Notes: generated by a model from the sequence alone, not told the origin. Counted from the stretch's first letter, positions 37,304 to 46,828 are shown. The stretch is 64,000 nucleotides of DNA from Bacteroidales bacterium (GCA_021740625.1 JAIOZK010000013.1:1-64000), one strand, 5' to 3'. Program-made: numbers and translations.

Positions 37304-39793
37304 CTACTCCTGGAAATATACCCTTTTTACCCTTTTGGAAATGCCACTCATGATTTCATAGGGAATGGTAGTCATCTCCTCTGCCAGCTCTGCAATGGGT
37401 CTTTCCTTTCCAAAGATGATGACCTCGTCTCCTTCTTCTGCCTTTTTGCCGCTCACATCCACCATGATCATGTCCATGCAAACATCACCCACAATGGGGC
37501 AGCGTTCGTTCCGGATGAGCACATGTCCTTTCCCGTTTCCCAAAATTCTGCTGATGCCATCTGCATAACCTACCGGTACGATGGCAATCTGCATTTCATT
37601 TTCAGCCTTCCAGCTTCTGTTATACCCGATTGTATCGCCTGCCGGAATGGCTTTGACCTGCGATACTGTGGATATCATGGTGCTGACATTTTCAAGTTCC
37701 TTTTGCTCCTCAGGATCGGAAGAAATGCCATAGAGGCTGATGCCCAGCCGCACCATATCGAAATGTGCATCCGGGAAACGCAGTATAGCAGCCGAATTGG
37801 AAATGTGTGAAAGAAAGTCATGATCCAGTTCATCTTTGAATTTGTCACGTATCATTTCAAATTTGGCGATCTGTTCCCTGGTAAAATCATCCTTGTCGGG
37901 ATCATTGCTTGCCGCCAGATGTGAGAACACAGACTGCACCCGTATCAACTTGTTTGCCTTGAGTTTCTCAATCAGCCTGTCCACATCTTCTTCCTCAAAA
38001 CCCAGTCGGTGCATACCGGTATCAATTTTAATGTGAACCTTGACCGGCTTGTTCAGGGGAATGATGTTCTTTTCGATTGCCTTTTCCAGCAGGTTCAGCA
38101 CCCTGAAATTGTATATCTCAGGTTCCAGGGAATGCAGGATAATATTGTCGAAACTCTCTTCATCCGGATTCATGATCATGATGGGAATATGAATGCCCGC
38201 CTTGCGCAGCTCCACACCTTCATCCGCATAGGCCACCGCCAGGTAGTCAACATGATGGAACTGAAGTACATTGGCGATCTCAAAACTCCCACTCCCATAA
38301 CTGAAAGCTTTTACCATGGCCATGATCTTAATCCCGGGCTTTAACTTAGACCTGTAAAAATCCAGGTTGTGCACCAGGGAGTTCAGGTTCACTTCCAGCT
38401 TGGTTTCATGGGCCTTTTGCTGGAGGGCCTGGCTGACCTGCTCAAACTCAAAAATACGGGCGCCCTTCAGCAAGATACTTTCATTCAGAAATGTGGAGAA
38501 AGAATGTTTTTTCAGAAAAGCCTGGGTACTGGCATAAAAATGACAATCTCCTTTGAATTTTCCGGCATGTTTCAGCATCCCCGGGCCAATGCCAATGAAT
38601 TTATCAATTCCCTTGGATTCTATCAGCTTTGCAATATCCGAATACAGTTCAACATCATTTTTACCGCTTTGCAAAATATCGGAAAGAATAAGGGTTTTCT
38701 TCCTGTGCTGTTTCTGCTGGTTCAGGAAATCCAGGGCGATGATCAGGGAATTGAAATCGGAATTGTAAGCATCGTTGATGATGGTGCAATTGTTCACACC
38801 TTCTTTCAGTTCAAGCCGCATGGCAATGGGCTGCAGCTTTCGCATGCGTTCTGAGATGATCTTATTATCGTAGCCCAGCAGCAACATGACAGCCCAGCAA
38901 TGGATCGCATTCTCGATAGAAGCAGCATCAGAATAAGGAATTTCTATGCTGATTTCATCGCTATTGTAAATAGCATTGATCTCCGAATGGCCTGTTTCCT
39001 TATTCACCTTTATTATCCGAAGGTCGGCATCCTGCTTATAACTCCATATGAAAGAATTGATATTACCAAGGATCTCGGAACGGATGATGGTTTCCTGTAT
39101 TTCTGCATGATCAGTGGAATAAACCAGGGTATCAACTTTTGTGAATAATTTAAGTTTCTCACCCACCTTCTGTGCCACATGAATAAAGTTCTCATCATGG
39201 GCATTTCCAATATTGGTAAAGATACCGATTGTGGGTTGAATTATTTTCTGCAGTTGATCCATTTCCTCGGTCTCCGAAATTCCGGCTTCAAAAATGGCCA
39301 TGTCATGCTCAGATTTCATCTGCCATACCGAAAGCGGAACCCCAATCTGTGAATTATAACTTTTAGGACTCCTGATGATGTTCAGATCCTGATGCAATAA
39401 CTGGAACAGCCACTCCTTGACGATGGTTTTTCCGTTGCTGCCGGTAATTCCGATGACGGGGATCTGAAATTGTTTTCTGTGAAAAGCACCCAGCAGTTGC
39501 AATGCCCGCAAGGTATCGTCCACCAGAATAAAATTGCCATCCGGGTATTCAACGACCGGAAAGCTTTTTTGCGATATGATGAAGTTCCTGACTCCTTTCT
39601 GGTAAAGTTCCCCAATGTATTTATGTCCGTCATTCTTTTTTGATAAAAGCGCAAAGAAAAGTGTGGAGGCGGCATCAATCAGGCGACGGCTATCAATGAG
39701 TATATCTCTGATCAGATAATCCTGATCAGCAGCCTGTTTCAATTCACCACGAACAACCTCATTGATTTTTCCTATAATGTACTCTGTGGGCAT
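37304..39793 (-). CDS. Bifunctional MurF ligase / alanine racemase fusion
   Basis: 829 residues. The MurF half (1-~455) has the ATP loop GITGSNGKT at 115-123, EAGISETEEMDQL and a Mur-ligase C-terminal domain; it adds D-Ala-D-Ala to UDP-MurNAc-tripeptide. The Alr half (~465-829) has PLP-binding Lys495 in MAMVKAFSYGSG, HIKIDTGMHRLGF and the IGYNRSW segment with the second catalytic Tyr; it makes D-alanine. This fusion is characteristic of Bacteroidota and couples D-Ala supply to its use. Both active sites look intact. The stop precedes pdxA-distal sequence; pdxA lies 3 nt upstream in the same operon. Confidence 0.93.
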   Translation of the reverse strand: MPTEYIIGKINEVVRGELKQAADQDYLIRDILIDSRRLIDAASTLFFALLSKKNDGHKYIGELYQKGVRNFIISQKSFPVVEYPDGNFILVDDTLRALQLLGAFHRKQFQIPVIGITGSNGKTIVKEWLFQLLHQDLNIIRSPKSYNSQIGVPLSVWQMKSEHDMAIFEAGISETEEMDQLQKIIQPTIGIFTNIGNAHDENFIHVAQKVGEKLKLFTKVDTLVYSTDHAEIQETIIRSEILGNINSFIWSYKQDADLRIIKVNKETGHSEINAIYNSDEISIEIPYSDAASIENAIHCWAVMLLLGYDNKIISERMRKLQPIAMRLELKEGVNNCTIINDAYNSDFNSLIIALDFLNQQKQHRKKTLILSDILQSGKNDVELYSDIAKLIESKGIDKFIGIGPGMLKHAGKFKGDCHFYASTQAFLKKHSFSTFLNESILLKGARIFEFEQVSQALQQKAHETKLEVNLNSLVHNLDFYRSKLKPGIKIMAMVKAFSYGSGSFEIANVLQFHHVDYLAVAYADEGVELRKAGIHIPIMIMNPDEESFDNIILHSLEPEIYNFRVLNLLEKAIEKNIIPLNKPVKVHIKIDTGMHRLGFEEEDVDRLIEKLKANKLIRVQSVFSHLAASNDPDKDDFTREQIAKFEMIRDKFKDELDHDFLSHISNSAAILRFPDAHFDMVRLGISLYGISSDPEEQKELENVSTMISTVSQVKAIPAGDTIGYNRSWKAENEMQIAIVPVGYADGISRILGNGKGHVLIRNERCPIVGDVCMDMIMVDVSGKKAEEGDEVIIFGKERPIAELAEEMTTIPYEIMSGISKRVKRVYFQE

Positions 39794-39796
39794 TCT

Positions 39797-40891
39797 TTAA
39801 TCTTCCTGCTTTTTTTCGTTATGCTGATTATCCTTTTCCTCTGTCACAAGCTGATTCTTCGTCAGCTCTTCATATTCCTTCCTGTTCTGGTAAATATCCA
39901 CTGCCAGGTACATGGCGCTCCTGAATGAATCGGGGGATGCCTGGTCTTTTCCCGCGATATTGTATGCCGTTCCGTGTGCGGGGGAGGTTCTGACATAGGG
40001 AAGTCCGGCTGTATAATTGACCCCGCTTTCGAAGCCCAGCAACTTAAAAGGCAACATGGTTTGATCGTGGTACATGCCCAGCACACCATCGAACTTCTTG
40101 TAGGCCATGCTTCCAAAAAAGCCATCGGCCGAATAGGGGCCATACACGAGAATGCCCTCATCAAAACGCTCTTCGATGGCCGGTGAGATCACTTCTTTTT
40201 CTTCGCTTCCAAGCAATCCGTTATCTCCGGCATGTGGATTCAGGCTCAGGATGGCAATCCGGGGTTTCCTGATCGAAAAGTCCATGATCAGAGAATCATT
40301 GAGAATGCGTATTTTCTCCTTGATCAAATCTTTGGTGATCATGTCCGGAACCTGTTTTAAAGGCAAATGACCGGTGATGGCGCCAATACGGATACTGTCG
40401 CAAACCATCAGCATCAGGTATTCTTTTACATTGAACTTACTGGCAAGATACTCCGTATGCCCTGCAAAATCAAATTTATGAGACTGTATATTGAACTTGT
40501 CGATGGGCGCGGTAACCAGAGCATCTATTTCATTATTTACCAGGGCTTCGGTTGCAGCCTCCAGCGAAGTGAGCGACATTTCACCGGCAATCTGTGTGGA
40601 CTTTCCCAGTTCAATTTTAACCTCACGGTTATAAATGTCGATCAGGTTGGGTTTTTTAACCGACATCTGTTTGAGGTTTTTGATGATGTTGAAATTAAAA
40701 TCTGCCGCCTGTATCGTTTTTCTGTGATAAGAGGCTGCTTTTGACAACCCGAAGACAACAGGAGTAAGCATTTCAAGCATCCTCTTGTCTTCCAGTGCTT
40801 TTATGATGATCTCATATCCAATCCCGTTGATATCACCCTGGGTAATCCCGATCCTGGGGATTGTTTCGTTTTGTATTCTCTGTTTTGGCAT
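39797..40891 (-). CDS. 4-hydroxythreonine-4-phosphate dehydrogenase PdxA
   Basis: 364 residues, enzyme of pyridoxal-phosphate biosynthesis. The sequence shows the N-terminal GITQGDINGIGYEI, VTAPIDKFNIQSHKFDFAGHTEYLA with the metal-binding His, RIAILSLNPHAGDNGLLGSEE with the second His, and GMYHDQTMLPFKLL with the third. Its product cofactor PLP is used by the alanine racemase half of the gene 3 nt downstream, a neat functional pairing. The C-terminal ~15 residues are charged and low complexity. Confidence 0.93.
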   Translation of the reverse strand: MPKQRIQNETIPRIGITQGDINGIGYEIIIKALEDKRMLEMLTPVVFGLSKAASYHRKTIQAADFNFNIIKNLKQMSVKKPNLIDIYNREVKIELGKSTQIAGEMSLTSLEAATEALVNNEIDALVTAPIDKFNIQSHKFDFAGHTEYLASKFNVKEYLMLMVCDSIRIGAITGHLPLKQVPDMITKDLIKEKIRILNDSLIMDFSIRKPRIAILSLNPHAGDNGLLGSEEKEVISPAIEERFDEGILVYGPYSADGFFGSMAYKKFDGVLGMYHDQTMLPFKLLGFESGVNYTAGLPYVRTSPAHGTAYNIAGKDQASPDSFRSAMYLAVDIYQNRKEYEELTKNQLVTEEKDNQHNEKKQED

Positions 40892-40914
40892 AAGTAAAAA
40901 TATTGCACATTTCT

Positions 40915-42375
40915 CTAATTGGTGGAATTGTTTTTCTCAGCATACTTCCGGATAAAATTAAACAACAAACGTACGCCCACTCCGGTACCGCCTTCTCCCC
41001 GGTAAGTTTCCTTTTTGCTTAAAAATGCAGGTCCCGCAATATCCAGGTGGATAAAAGGATAATCTGTAAAAAATTCCAGGAACTTGGCAGCCGTGATGGC
41101 TCCGGCATTGCTCCCGCCAATATTTTTAATATCTGCAATATTCGATTTGATTTCTTCGGAATATTCATCCCACATTGGAAATTCTGCAATCCTTTCGTAA
41201 ACCTGGAAGCTCGATTTAATCAGTTCCCTAAACATACGTTCGGCCTTTACCTGCATGCCAACCAAACCGCTTTGCCCAATGGCCCTTTGTGCGGAGCCCG
41301 TCAGCGTGGCCAGATCAATCACAAGTTGTGGGTCAAATTTTTTGGCATAATCCAGGGCATCGGCCAGGATGAGCCTGCCTTCGGCATCGGTATTGATCAC
41401 CTCTACTGTATTGCCGCTGGCCATTTCGATCACATCACCCGGGACAATGGCATTGCCACCTACCCTGTTGTCGGTGGCCGGGATCAGGCTGATCACATGC
41501 ACCGGTAGTTTGGCTTTCGCGATGGCATATATGGCAGTTCCTGCTGCTGCTGCCCCGGCCATATCACATTTCATATCATTCATATAATCATGGATCTTGA
41601 GGTTCATACCCCCCGTATCATATACCACACCTTTGCCCACGAAAACAAATGGTTTTTTATTGACTTTGTTTTCCGGATTCCATTCCATGACCGTGAAAGT
41701 GGGGGGATCGATACTGCCTCTGTTTACTGCAAGGATGCCACCCATTTTCAGGGATTCTATCTTTTTCTTGTTGAATACCTCGCATTTGATTCCGGCTTCA
41801 CCAGAAATCGTTTTGAATTCTGAGGCAAGCTTTTCTGCTGTCAGGTAAGATACCGGTTCATTGACGATATCCCTGCATTTGCAAGTGGCCTCAACCATGG
41901 TATTCAGATAATCCAGCTCCGGATCTTCCAGTACACTGCTCAAAACGTTCACCTGTTGCAGGCTGTTGGTTTCCTGGTCAATATCCTTCTTTTTATACTT
42001 CAGGAACTGATAATTGCTCAGCACCATACCTTCAAGCAGGGCCAGCAGTTCAGCGGACTTGCCTTCCACATCGCGCACCACGATCTTTTTGATCTTGTTG
42101 TTGTTGAGCCTCCTTACGATCTCGCTGCCCGATTTTCGCAAAGCATCCAGCCTTTTGGATTCATCCTTTTCATCCTTGATGAATTGTATGAAGATCCATT
42201 TGTTGATCTTGTTGAAGAAAACAAGATCCCTTTTGAATTTTTCCTTTTGTTTCTCTATGTGCTTCAGTTCCGAACCCGATAAAAAGTTCGCACTGACGTA
42301 CTTGGTATCCGAAACCAGGTATACGACACTGTCGATCCCCGTAACGGAATTGATCCTTTTGATTACTGTATTCAT
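40915..42375 (-). CDS. Leucyl aminopeptidase family protein (M17)
   Basis: 486 residues from ATG42375 (a TTG at 42387 is the longer option). The C-terminal catalytic domain has GKGVVYDTGGMNLK with the metal-binding Lys/Asp, MKCDMAGAAAA, and the NTDAEGRL signature with metal ligands and catalytic Arg. The N-terminal ~150 residues are less conserved, as usual in M17. It probably removes N-terminal residues from peptides in the cytoplasm, with two divalent metals. Upstream of pdxA on the same strand (23-nt gap). Confidence 0.9.
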   Translation of the reverse strand: MNTVIKRINSVTGIDSVVYLVSDTKYVSANFLSGSELKHIEKQKEKFKRDLVFFNKINKWIFIQFIKDEKDESKRLDALRKSGSEIVRRLNNNKIKKIVVRDVEGKSAELLALLEGMVLSNYQFLKYKKKDIDQETNSLQQVNVLSSVLEDPELDYLNTMVEATCKCRDIVNEPVSYLTAEKLASEFKTISGEAGIKCEVFNKKKIESLKMGGILAVNRGSIDPPTFTVMEWNPENKVNKKPFVFVGKGVVYDTGGMNLKIHDYMNDMKCDMAGAAAAGTAIYAIAKAKLPVHVISLIPATDNRVGGNAIVPGDVIEMASGNTVEVINTDAEGRLILADALDYAKKFDPQLVIDLATLTGSAQRAIGQSGLVGMQVKAERMFRELIKSSFQVYERIAEFPMWDEYSEEIKSNIADIKNIGGSNAGAITAAKFLEFFTDYPFIHLDIAGPAFLSKKETYRGEGGTGVGVRLLFNFIRKYAEKNNSTN

Positions 42376-42448
42376 TGCCCCTTCCAATTTATAAGTTTTG
42401 AATATATACTTGACCTGCTGATACTTTACGAAAATAAATTCACAATTG

Positions 42449-42456
42449 CAAATTTA
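42449..42456 (-). promoter_or_regulatory. -7 box (TAAATTTG) upstream of the aminopeptidase
   Basis: Minus-strand TAAATTTG fits TAnnTTTG, 73 nt upstream of ATG42375. It would drive pepA-pdxA-murF/alr. No clear -33 element; it lies in the 99-bp gap after the waaA stop. Confidence 0.35.
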
Positions 42457-42474
42457 TCCCGAATTTTGATCTTT

Positions 42475-43719
42475 TTACTCATGAAGGGACAACAAATCTT
42501 CCATTTTCTGAAAAATAATATTTGTAGCGCCCTGGTTTTCGCGTGTATATTGTTTGCACACCCTGCTTGCTTTTTCATATTCCCCCTGCTCAGCCAGCAG
42601 TTTTCTCATTATGCTTTTGAATGCATCAGCATTGCTCACGCTAAAGGCCCCTCCCAGTGAGATCAGATCGCGAGCCTCTTTGAATTTTTGATAGTTGGGG
42701 CCAAAGATCACCGGTTTTCCGAAAGTAGCCGCCTCCAGAATATTATGGATCCCAACACCAAAACCTCCGCCAATGTATGCAAGGCTTGCATACTGGTATA
42801 AATGCGACAGTTTTCCTATGGAATCGATGATCAGGATATTTTCACTGCCTGTGCTTTGATGGATATTAGAATAGCGGATGCATTTGCCTGGGAAACTGTT
42901 TTCTATGCCGTTGATCCTTTCCTGATGCACTTCATGCGGGGCAATGATCAACTTCAGATCATTGTATCGTTCATGAAGAAAAGTCTGGATCAGCTTTTCG
43001 CCCGGTGGCCAGGTACTACCCGCCAGAAGAACTTTTTGCCCACCAACGAAATTCTCAACTTCGGGAAATGCTTTGCTTGTTTCGGCAATCTGGGCCACCC
43101 GGTCAAAACGGGTATCACCACTGAGGCTGCAATGCGTGATTCCCACACCCTCCAGTAATTTCAGGGAATCCTCATTCTGCACAAAGATCCAATTGATCTT
43201 ATGCAATTGTTTTCTGAACCATTTTCCCCAGGACCTGAAGAAATGCTGCTTCTCCCTGAATATGGCTGAAACAACAAAAACAGGAATATTCCTGCGCTTG
43301 AGTTCAGCAATATAATTGAACCAGAATTCGTACTTAACAAAAACGGCAAGTTCCGGGTTCAGGATTTCCAGGAATTTTCTTGCATTCCTGCCTGTATCCA
43401 TGGGAAGGTAAACAACGGCATCGGCATGCTCATAGTTTTTTCTGATCTCATAGCCGGAAGGGGAAAAGAAACTAAGCAGTATCTTCCTGGAAGGATATTC
43501 GCTTTTCAATTTTTCTATCAGGGGCCGGCCCTGTTCGAACTCTCCCAGTGATGCGCAATGCACCCAGATATACCGATCATTCCTGTTGATTTTTTGTTTT
43601 AGTCCTTTTTCCCAGTTTTTCCGGCCCTCAATCCAACGCTTTGCTTTTGGGTTGAAGAAAGAAGCGATGCGAATCGAAAAAAGGTAAAACCGGATTGCCA
43701 GCTTGTAAATAAAAAACAT
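42475..43719 (-). CDS. 3-deoxy-D-manno-octulosonic acid (Kdo) transferase WaaA
   Basis: 414 residues. An N-terminal membrane anchor (FYLFSIRIASFF) precedes a GT-B fold. HCASLGEFEQGRPLIEKL (about 54-71) carries the catalytic Glu of WaaA, FVKYEFWFNYIAELKRR and GGGFGVGIHNILEAATFGKPVIFGP (donor-binding) are signature segments. WaaA adds Kdo to lipid A precursor on the inner leaflet, so the organism builds a Kdo-containing LPS or lipooligosaccharide. Confidence 0.92.
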   Translation of the reverse strand: MFFIYKLAIRFYLFSIRIASFFNPKAKRWIEGRKNWEKGLKQKINRNDRYIWVHCASLGEFEQGRPLIEKLKSEYPSRKILLSFFSPSGYEIRKNYEHADAVVYLPMDTGRNARKFLEILNPELAVFVKYEFWFNYIAELKRRNIPVFVVSAIFREKQHFFRSWGKWFRKQLHKINWIFVQNEDSLKLLEGVGITHCSLSGDTRFDRVAQIAETSKAFPEVENFVGGQKVLLAGSTWPPGEKLIQTFLHERYNDLKLIIAPHEVHQERINGIENSFPGKCIRYSNIHQSTGSENILIIDSIGKLSHLYQYASLAYIGGGFGVGIHNILEAATFGKPVIFGPNYQKFKEARDLISLGGAFSVSNADAFKSIMRKLLAEQGEYEKASRVCKQYTRENQGATNIIFQKMEDLLSLHE

Positions 43720-43731
43720 CAGGAGCTTTGA

Positions 43732-44499
43732 TTAATTGTAATAATATTCCTCGGGTGCTCTTCCGTGTATGGGGATGAACCAGCCCACCCGGATTCCGAT
43801 GAGCAGGTCGAAGCGCGTCTTGTCACCAGTGTATTTCATTTCATCGAAATTAAATTCACGCAAGGCTTTGGTCCAGCCTTCCACGATCTCAATGCCTGCA
43901 TAAAAATTGATCACCCGGGTATTTCCCATGTACAAGTAACCGATGAACTGTTTGGCAGCAAAGCCTCCGCTCAGGCGGTCGTAACCTCTGGCATAATCAC
44001 CTTTCAGTTGCGGAGCGGTATTATTTTCAACATCGAAGCGAATCTTGTGTTGCATATAGCCAAAACCCAGTGTAAAGAAGGGGCCTGAATTCGGGTTGTG
44101 ACCCAAAGCCGGAAAGACTTTTCCAACCTTTACTGTAGTGTAAAAACCTCTTTCGAACATTTGCCAGGCTGCATAGCCACCGGTTCCGTCGATAATTTCT
44201 CCATCTGAATTGCGGATACCTTTCAGGATTTGGTCCCGGTTTTTAATGTTTTGCCCGAATATATAGCTGTAATCGGCACCCAGGATCCAACCCGATTTAA
44301 GTTTGAGTTTGAAATCTCCACCCAGCACCGAATTGCTTCCGTAACGTTCGGCCATATCCCCGCCAGGGAACTGGTAAGCATAAGCGGCGCTGAACATGGG
44401 TACGCTTAATCGTTCGCTTTCAACATCTTTCTGGGCATTGACCGGGAATGCGATTAAGCCAAAAACAAATATCAGGATTGCGGGGTATAACTTTTTCAT
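43732..44499 (-). CDS. Outer-membrane beta-barrel-type protein, uncharacterised
   Basis: 255 residues from ATG44499. A signal peptide (MKKLYPAILIFVFGLIAFPVNAQ) with an AQ cleavage site leads to a mature protein rich in alternating aromatic/hydrophobic strands (WILGADYSYIFGQ, FFTLGFGYMQHKIRF, NFYAGIEIVEGW, FDLLIGIRVGWFIP) typical of small outer-membrane barrels. No named family recognised. A -7 box 17 nt upstream supports this start rather than the longer frame from 44562. It lies 12 nt upstream of waaA. Confidence 0.7.
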   Translation of the reverse strand: MKKLYPAILIFVFGLIAFPVNAQKDVESERLSVPMFSAAYAYQFPGGDMAERYGSNSVLGGDFKLKLKSGWILGADYSYIFGQNIKNRDQILKGIRNSDGEIIDGTGGYAAWQMFERGFYTTVKVGKVFPALGHNPNSGPFFTLGFGYMQHKIRFDVENNTAPQLKGDYARGYDRLSGGFAAKQFIGYLYMGNTRVINFYAGIEIVEGWTKALREFNFDEMKYTGDKTRFDLLIGIRVGWFIPIHGRAPEEYYYN

Positions 44500-44515
44500 A
44501 TCACACAAATAAACG

Positions 44516-44523
44516 CAAAGATA
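44516..44523 (-). promoter_or_regulatory. -7 box (TATCTTTG) for the outer-membrane protein gene
   Basis: Minus-strand TATCTTTG matches TAnnTTTG and would start transcription about 10 nt before ATG44499. Confidence 0.5.
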
Positions 44524-44562
44524 GGGAAACAAGTGTATAATATGACCACCTTCGTTAAACAA

Positions 44563-44972
44563 GGATGGTTAAAAGGTTGGGGTTTTGGTCATTGGTCATT
44601 GGTCATTGACAAAATATCGAATATCGAACACTGAATAACGAATATTGAAGTAAATGTCCCGCTTGCTACCCATATAAGCACCAATTGATAAAAACGGGCT
44701 GAAGCCCGTTAGAACAGGTGATCTGGCTCCTCCCCCCATGCTGAAGCATGGGGAAATTAAGAAACCCAACAACAATTTTATGATTTATATCAGCATAAAA
44801 GTATGGACTCCATTTCAATCCGATCCCAACTGCAAAACTACAATCCAACCTTATACCTTTATACCCTTATAACTGAGGGTTGCAAACCCAAAATAAGGTT
44901 GTTGGATATCCTGCTTTCACAAAACTCCGTGTTAAATAATTAACAACAAATTTTTCAAACCATATTAAATAC
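44563..44972. repeat. Noncoding repeat-rich region with nested hairpins
   Basis: About 410 bp without a gene. From 44580 come GGTCATT words and ATATCGAATATCGAA-type words resembling those of the 1-1540 array in style. Two strong hairpins share a TGAA loop: AACGGGC-TGAA-GCCCGTT (44693-44710) and CCCCATGC-TGAA-GCATGGGG (44734-44753). A larger inverted repeat pairs CAACCTTAT (44846-44854) with ATAAGGTTG (44893-44901) and encloses a small hairpin GGGTT-GCA-AACCC (44877-44889). No U-run follows any of them, so simple terminators are unlikely; remnants of REP-like or IS200-like elements are the better guess. Confidence 0.55.
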
Positions 44973-44980
44973 TAACTTTG
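44973..44980 (+). promoter_or_regulatory. -7 box (TAACTTTG) for the aminotransferase operon
   Basis: TAACTTTG matches TAnnTTTG, 39 nt before ATG45020. It also argues against the in-frame TTG at 44978, which lies within the box. Confidence 0.5.
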
Positions 44981-45019
44981 CCCTTCAAATTTAATACACA
45001 AAAATTTAAGCACACAGCA

Positions 45020-46150
45020 ATGAAAGAAATCAGGATGGTTGACCTGCAGGGTCAGTATGAAAGGATCAAGCCGGAAGTGGACAAGGGAATTCAGGAAGTG
45101 ATCAATACCACAACATTTATCAATGGTCCGGCCGTAAAGAAGTTCCAGGGGAACCTGGAGAATTACCTGGGTGTTAAACATGTGATCCCATGCGCAAACG
45201 GCACGGATGCCTTGCAGGTTTCCATGATGGGACTTGGGCTGGAACCCGGTGATGAGGTAATTACTGTTAGCTTCACTTTTGTCGCCACAGTAGAAGTGAT
45301 TGCCCTGCTTAAACTCACGCCCGTGCTGGTCGACGTATACCCGGATACCTTTAACATGGACCTGGATGCCCTGGAAAGAGCCATCACGCCCAAAACAAAA
45401 GCCATTGTCCCTGTTCACCTTTTCGGACAAAGCGTCGATATGGAACCCCTGATGGAGATCGCCAAAAAGCACAATCTTTATGTGATTGAGGATAACTGCC
45501 AGGCCATCGGAGCTGATTATACCTTTTCTGATGGTAGCAAAGCCAAAACCGGAACCATCGGACATGTTGGTACAACTTCTTTCTTCCCTTCCAAAAACCT
45601 GGGAGCCTATGGTGATGGCGGAGCTATTTTTACCAATGATGACGAACTGGCCAAAAAAATACGTTCGGTAGTTAATCACGGAATGACCGTTAGGTATTAT
45701 CATGATGATATCGGTGTAAATTCAAGACTCGACAGCATTCAGGCTGCCATTCTGGATGTCAAGCTGAAGCATCTCGACGAATACGCAGAAGCCAGAAACA
45801 AAGCCGCCGATTATTATAACAAAGCTTTCGCTGATAGCCCAAAACTGCAAACACCGGTAACGGCTGATAATACCACACATGTTTACCACCAATACACCCT
45901 GGTAACAAAAGACATGGACCGCGACGGATTGCTTGAGCACCTGCAAAGCAGGAACATCCCCTGTGCCATTTATTACCCGGTGCCCATGCATCTCCAAAAA
46001 GCGTATCATGATGCAAGATATGGCGAAGGCGATTTCCCCGTAACCGAAGACCTCAGCAAACGCGTCATCTCCCTGCCCATGCATACCGAACTGGATGAAG
46101 AACAACTGAAGTTTATTGCGGATGCGGTGCTGGAGTTTGTGAACAAGTAG
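45020..46150 (+). CDS. DegT/DnrJ/EryC1/StrS-family sugar aminotransferase (WbpE/WlbC-like)
   Basis: 376-residue PLP enzyme. MVDLQGQYERIKPEVDKGI at the start, CANGTDALQVSM, SFTFVATVEVI, EDNCQAIGA and SFFPSKNLGAYGDGG with PLP-binding Lys192 are the family signatures. WbpE/WlbC converts a 3-keto UDP-sugar acid to the 3-amino sugar. The neighbouring hexapeptide acetyltransferase is the matching next enzyme (WbpD/WlbB), together pointing to a 2,3-diacetamido-uronic acid or similar sugar. The dehydrogenases WbpA and WbpB are not in the window. Confidence 0.87.
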   Translation: MKEIRMVDLQGQYERIKPEVDKGIQEVINTTTFINGPAVKKFQGNLENYLGVKHVIPCANGTDALQVSMMGLGLEPGDEVITVSFTFVATVEVIALLKLTPVLVDVYPDTFNMDLDALERAITPKTKAIVPVHLFGQSVDMEPLMEIAKKHNLYVIEDNCQAIGADYTFSDGSKAKTGTIGHVGTTSFFPSKNLGAYGDGGAIFTNDDELAKKIRSVVNHGMTVRYYHDDIGVNSRLDSIQAAILDVKLKHLDEYAEARNKAADYYNKAFADSPKLQTPVTADNTTHVYHQYTLVTKDMDRDGLLEHLQSRNIPCAIYYPVPMHLQKAYHDARYGEGDFPVTEDLSKRVISLPMHTELDEEQLKFIADAVLEFVNK

Positions 46151-46208
46151 TTTTGAATTCTTAATTTTGAATTTTGAGTTATCTGAAATCTGGAATCTGA
46201 AATCATAC
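46151..46208. repeat. Low-complexity TTTTGAATT/ATCTGAAAT word repeat after a stop codon
   Basis: Directly after the aminotransferase stop: TTTTGAATTC, TTAATTTTGAATTTTGAG, then ATCTGAAATCTGGAATCTGAAATC. The repeated words are of the same general type as other gene-end repeats here. Confidence 0.5.
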
Positions 46209-46229
46209 ATGCATAAATAACAGGACAAT

Positions 46230-46817
46230 ATGAAATCCCAGAACAAATCCTACTTCGCCCACGAAACAGCCGTCATCGATGAACCCTGCAAGATCGGCAA
46301 GGGAACAAAGATCTGGCATTTTTCTCATATCATGAAGAATTGTGAACTGGGCGAAAATTGCAACATCGGACAGAATGTAGTGGTTTCCCCTGATGTTAAA
46401 CTGGGCCGGAATGTAAAGGTGCAGAACAACGTTTCCATTTATACCGGTGTAATTTGCGAAGAGGATGTTTTCCTGGGACCTTCCATGGTTTTTACAAACA
46501 TCGTGAACCCCCGTAGCGCTGTTGTCAGGCGTGGTGAATATGTGAAGACAGTCGTAAAGAAAGGCGCTTCCATCGGGGCCAATGCCACCATCGTTTGCGG
46601 ACATGACATAGGCGAATTTGCTTTTATCGGCGCAGGGGCCGTGGTGACCAAAGAGGTGCCGGCCTACGCACTGGTTGTAGGCAACCCGGCCAAACAGGTG
46701 GGCTGGATGAGCGAATACGGGCACAGGCTTCATTTTGACGATGAGGGAATAGCCGTTTGTCCTGAAAGCAATGAGAAATACAAACTTAAGAATAATAAAG
46801 TTAGCAAGATACAGTAA
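46230..46817 (+). CDS. Left-handed beta-helix N-acetyltransferase (WbpD/WlbB-like)
   Basis: 195-residue hexapeptide-repeat acyltransferase: FAHETAVIDEPCKIGKGTKIWHFSHI is the characteristic start, with successive hexad repeats (GENCNIGQNVVVSPDVKLGRNVKVQNNVSIYTGV) and GASIGANATIVCGHDIGEFAFIGAGAVV. Relatives acetylate the 3-amino group of UDP-GlcNAc3NA. Next to the DegT aminotransferase (79 bp upstream) this forms an amino-sugar pair feeding surface glycan synthesis. Confidence 0.87.
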   Translation: MKSQNKSYFAHETAVIDEPCKIGKGTKIWHFSHIMKNCELGENCNIGQNVVVSPDVKLGRNVKVQNNVSIYTGVICEEDVFLGPSMVFTNIVNPRSAVVRRGEYVKTVVKKGASIGANATIVCGHDIGEFAFIGAGAVVTKEVPAYALVVGNPAKQVGWMSEYGHRLHFDDEGIAVCPESNEKYKLKNNKVSKIQ

Positions 46818-46828
46818 GATTTTATAAC

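Noticed and set aside
44693..44753. Hairpins as rho-independent terminators
   Set aside because: No run of T follows either stem on the relevant strand, and they lie about 190-240 bp upstream of the divergent genes rather than after a gene end.
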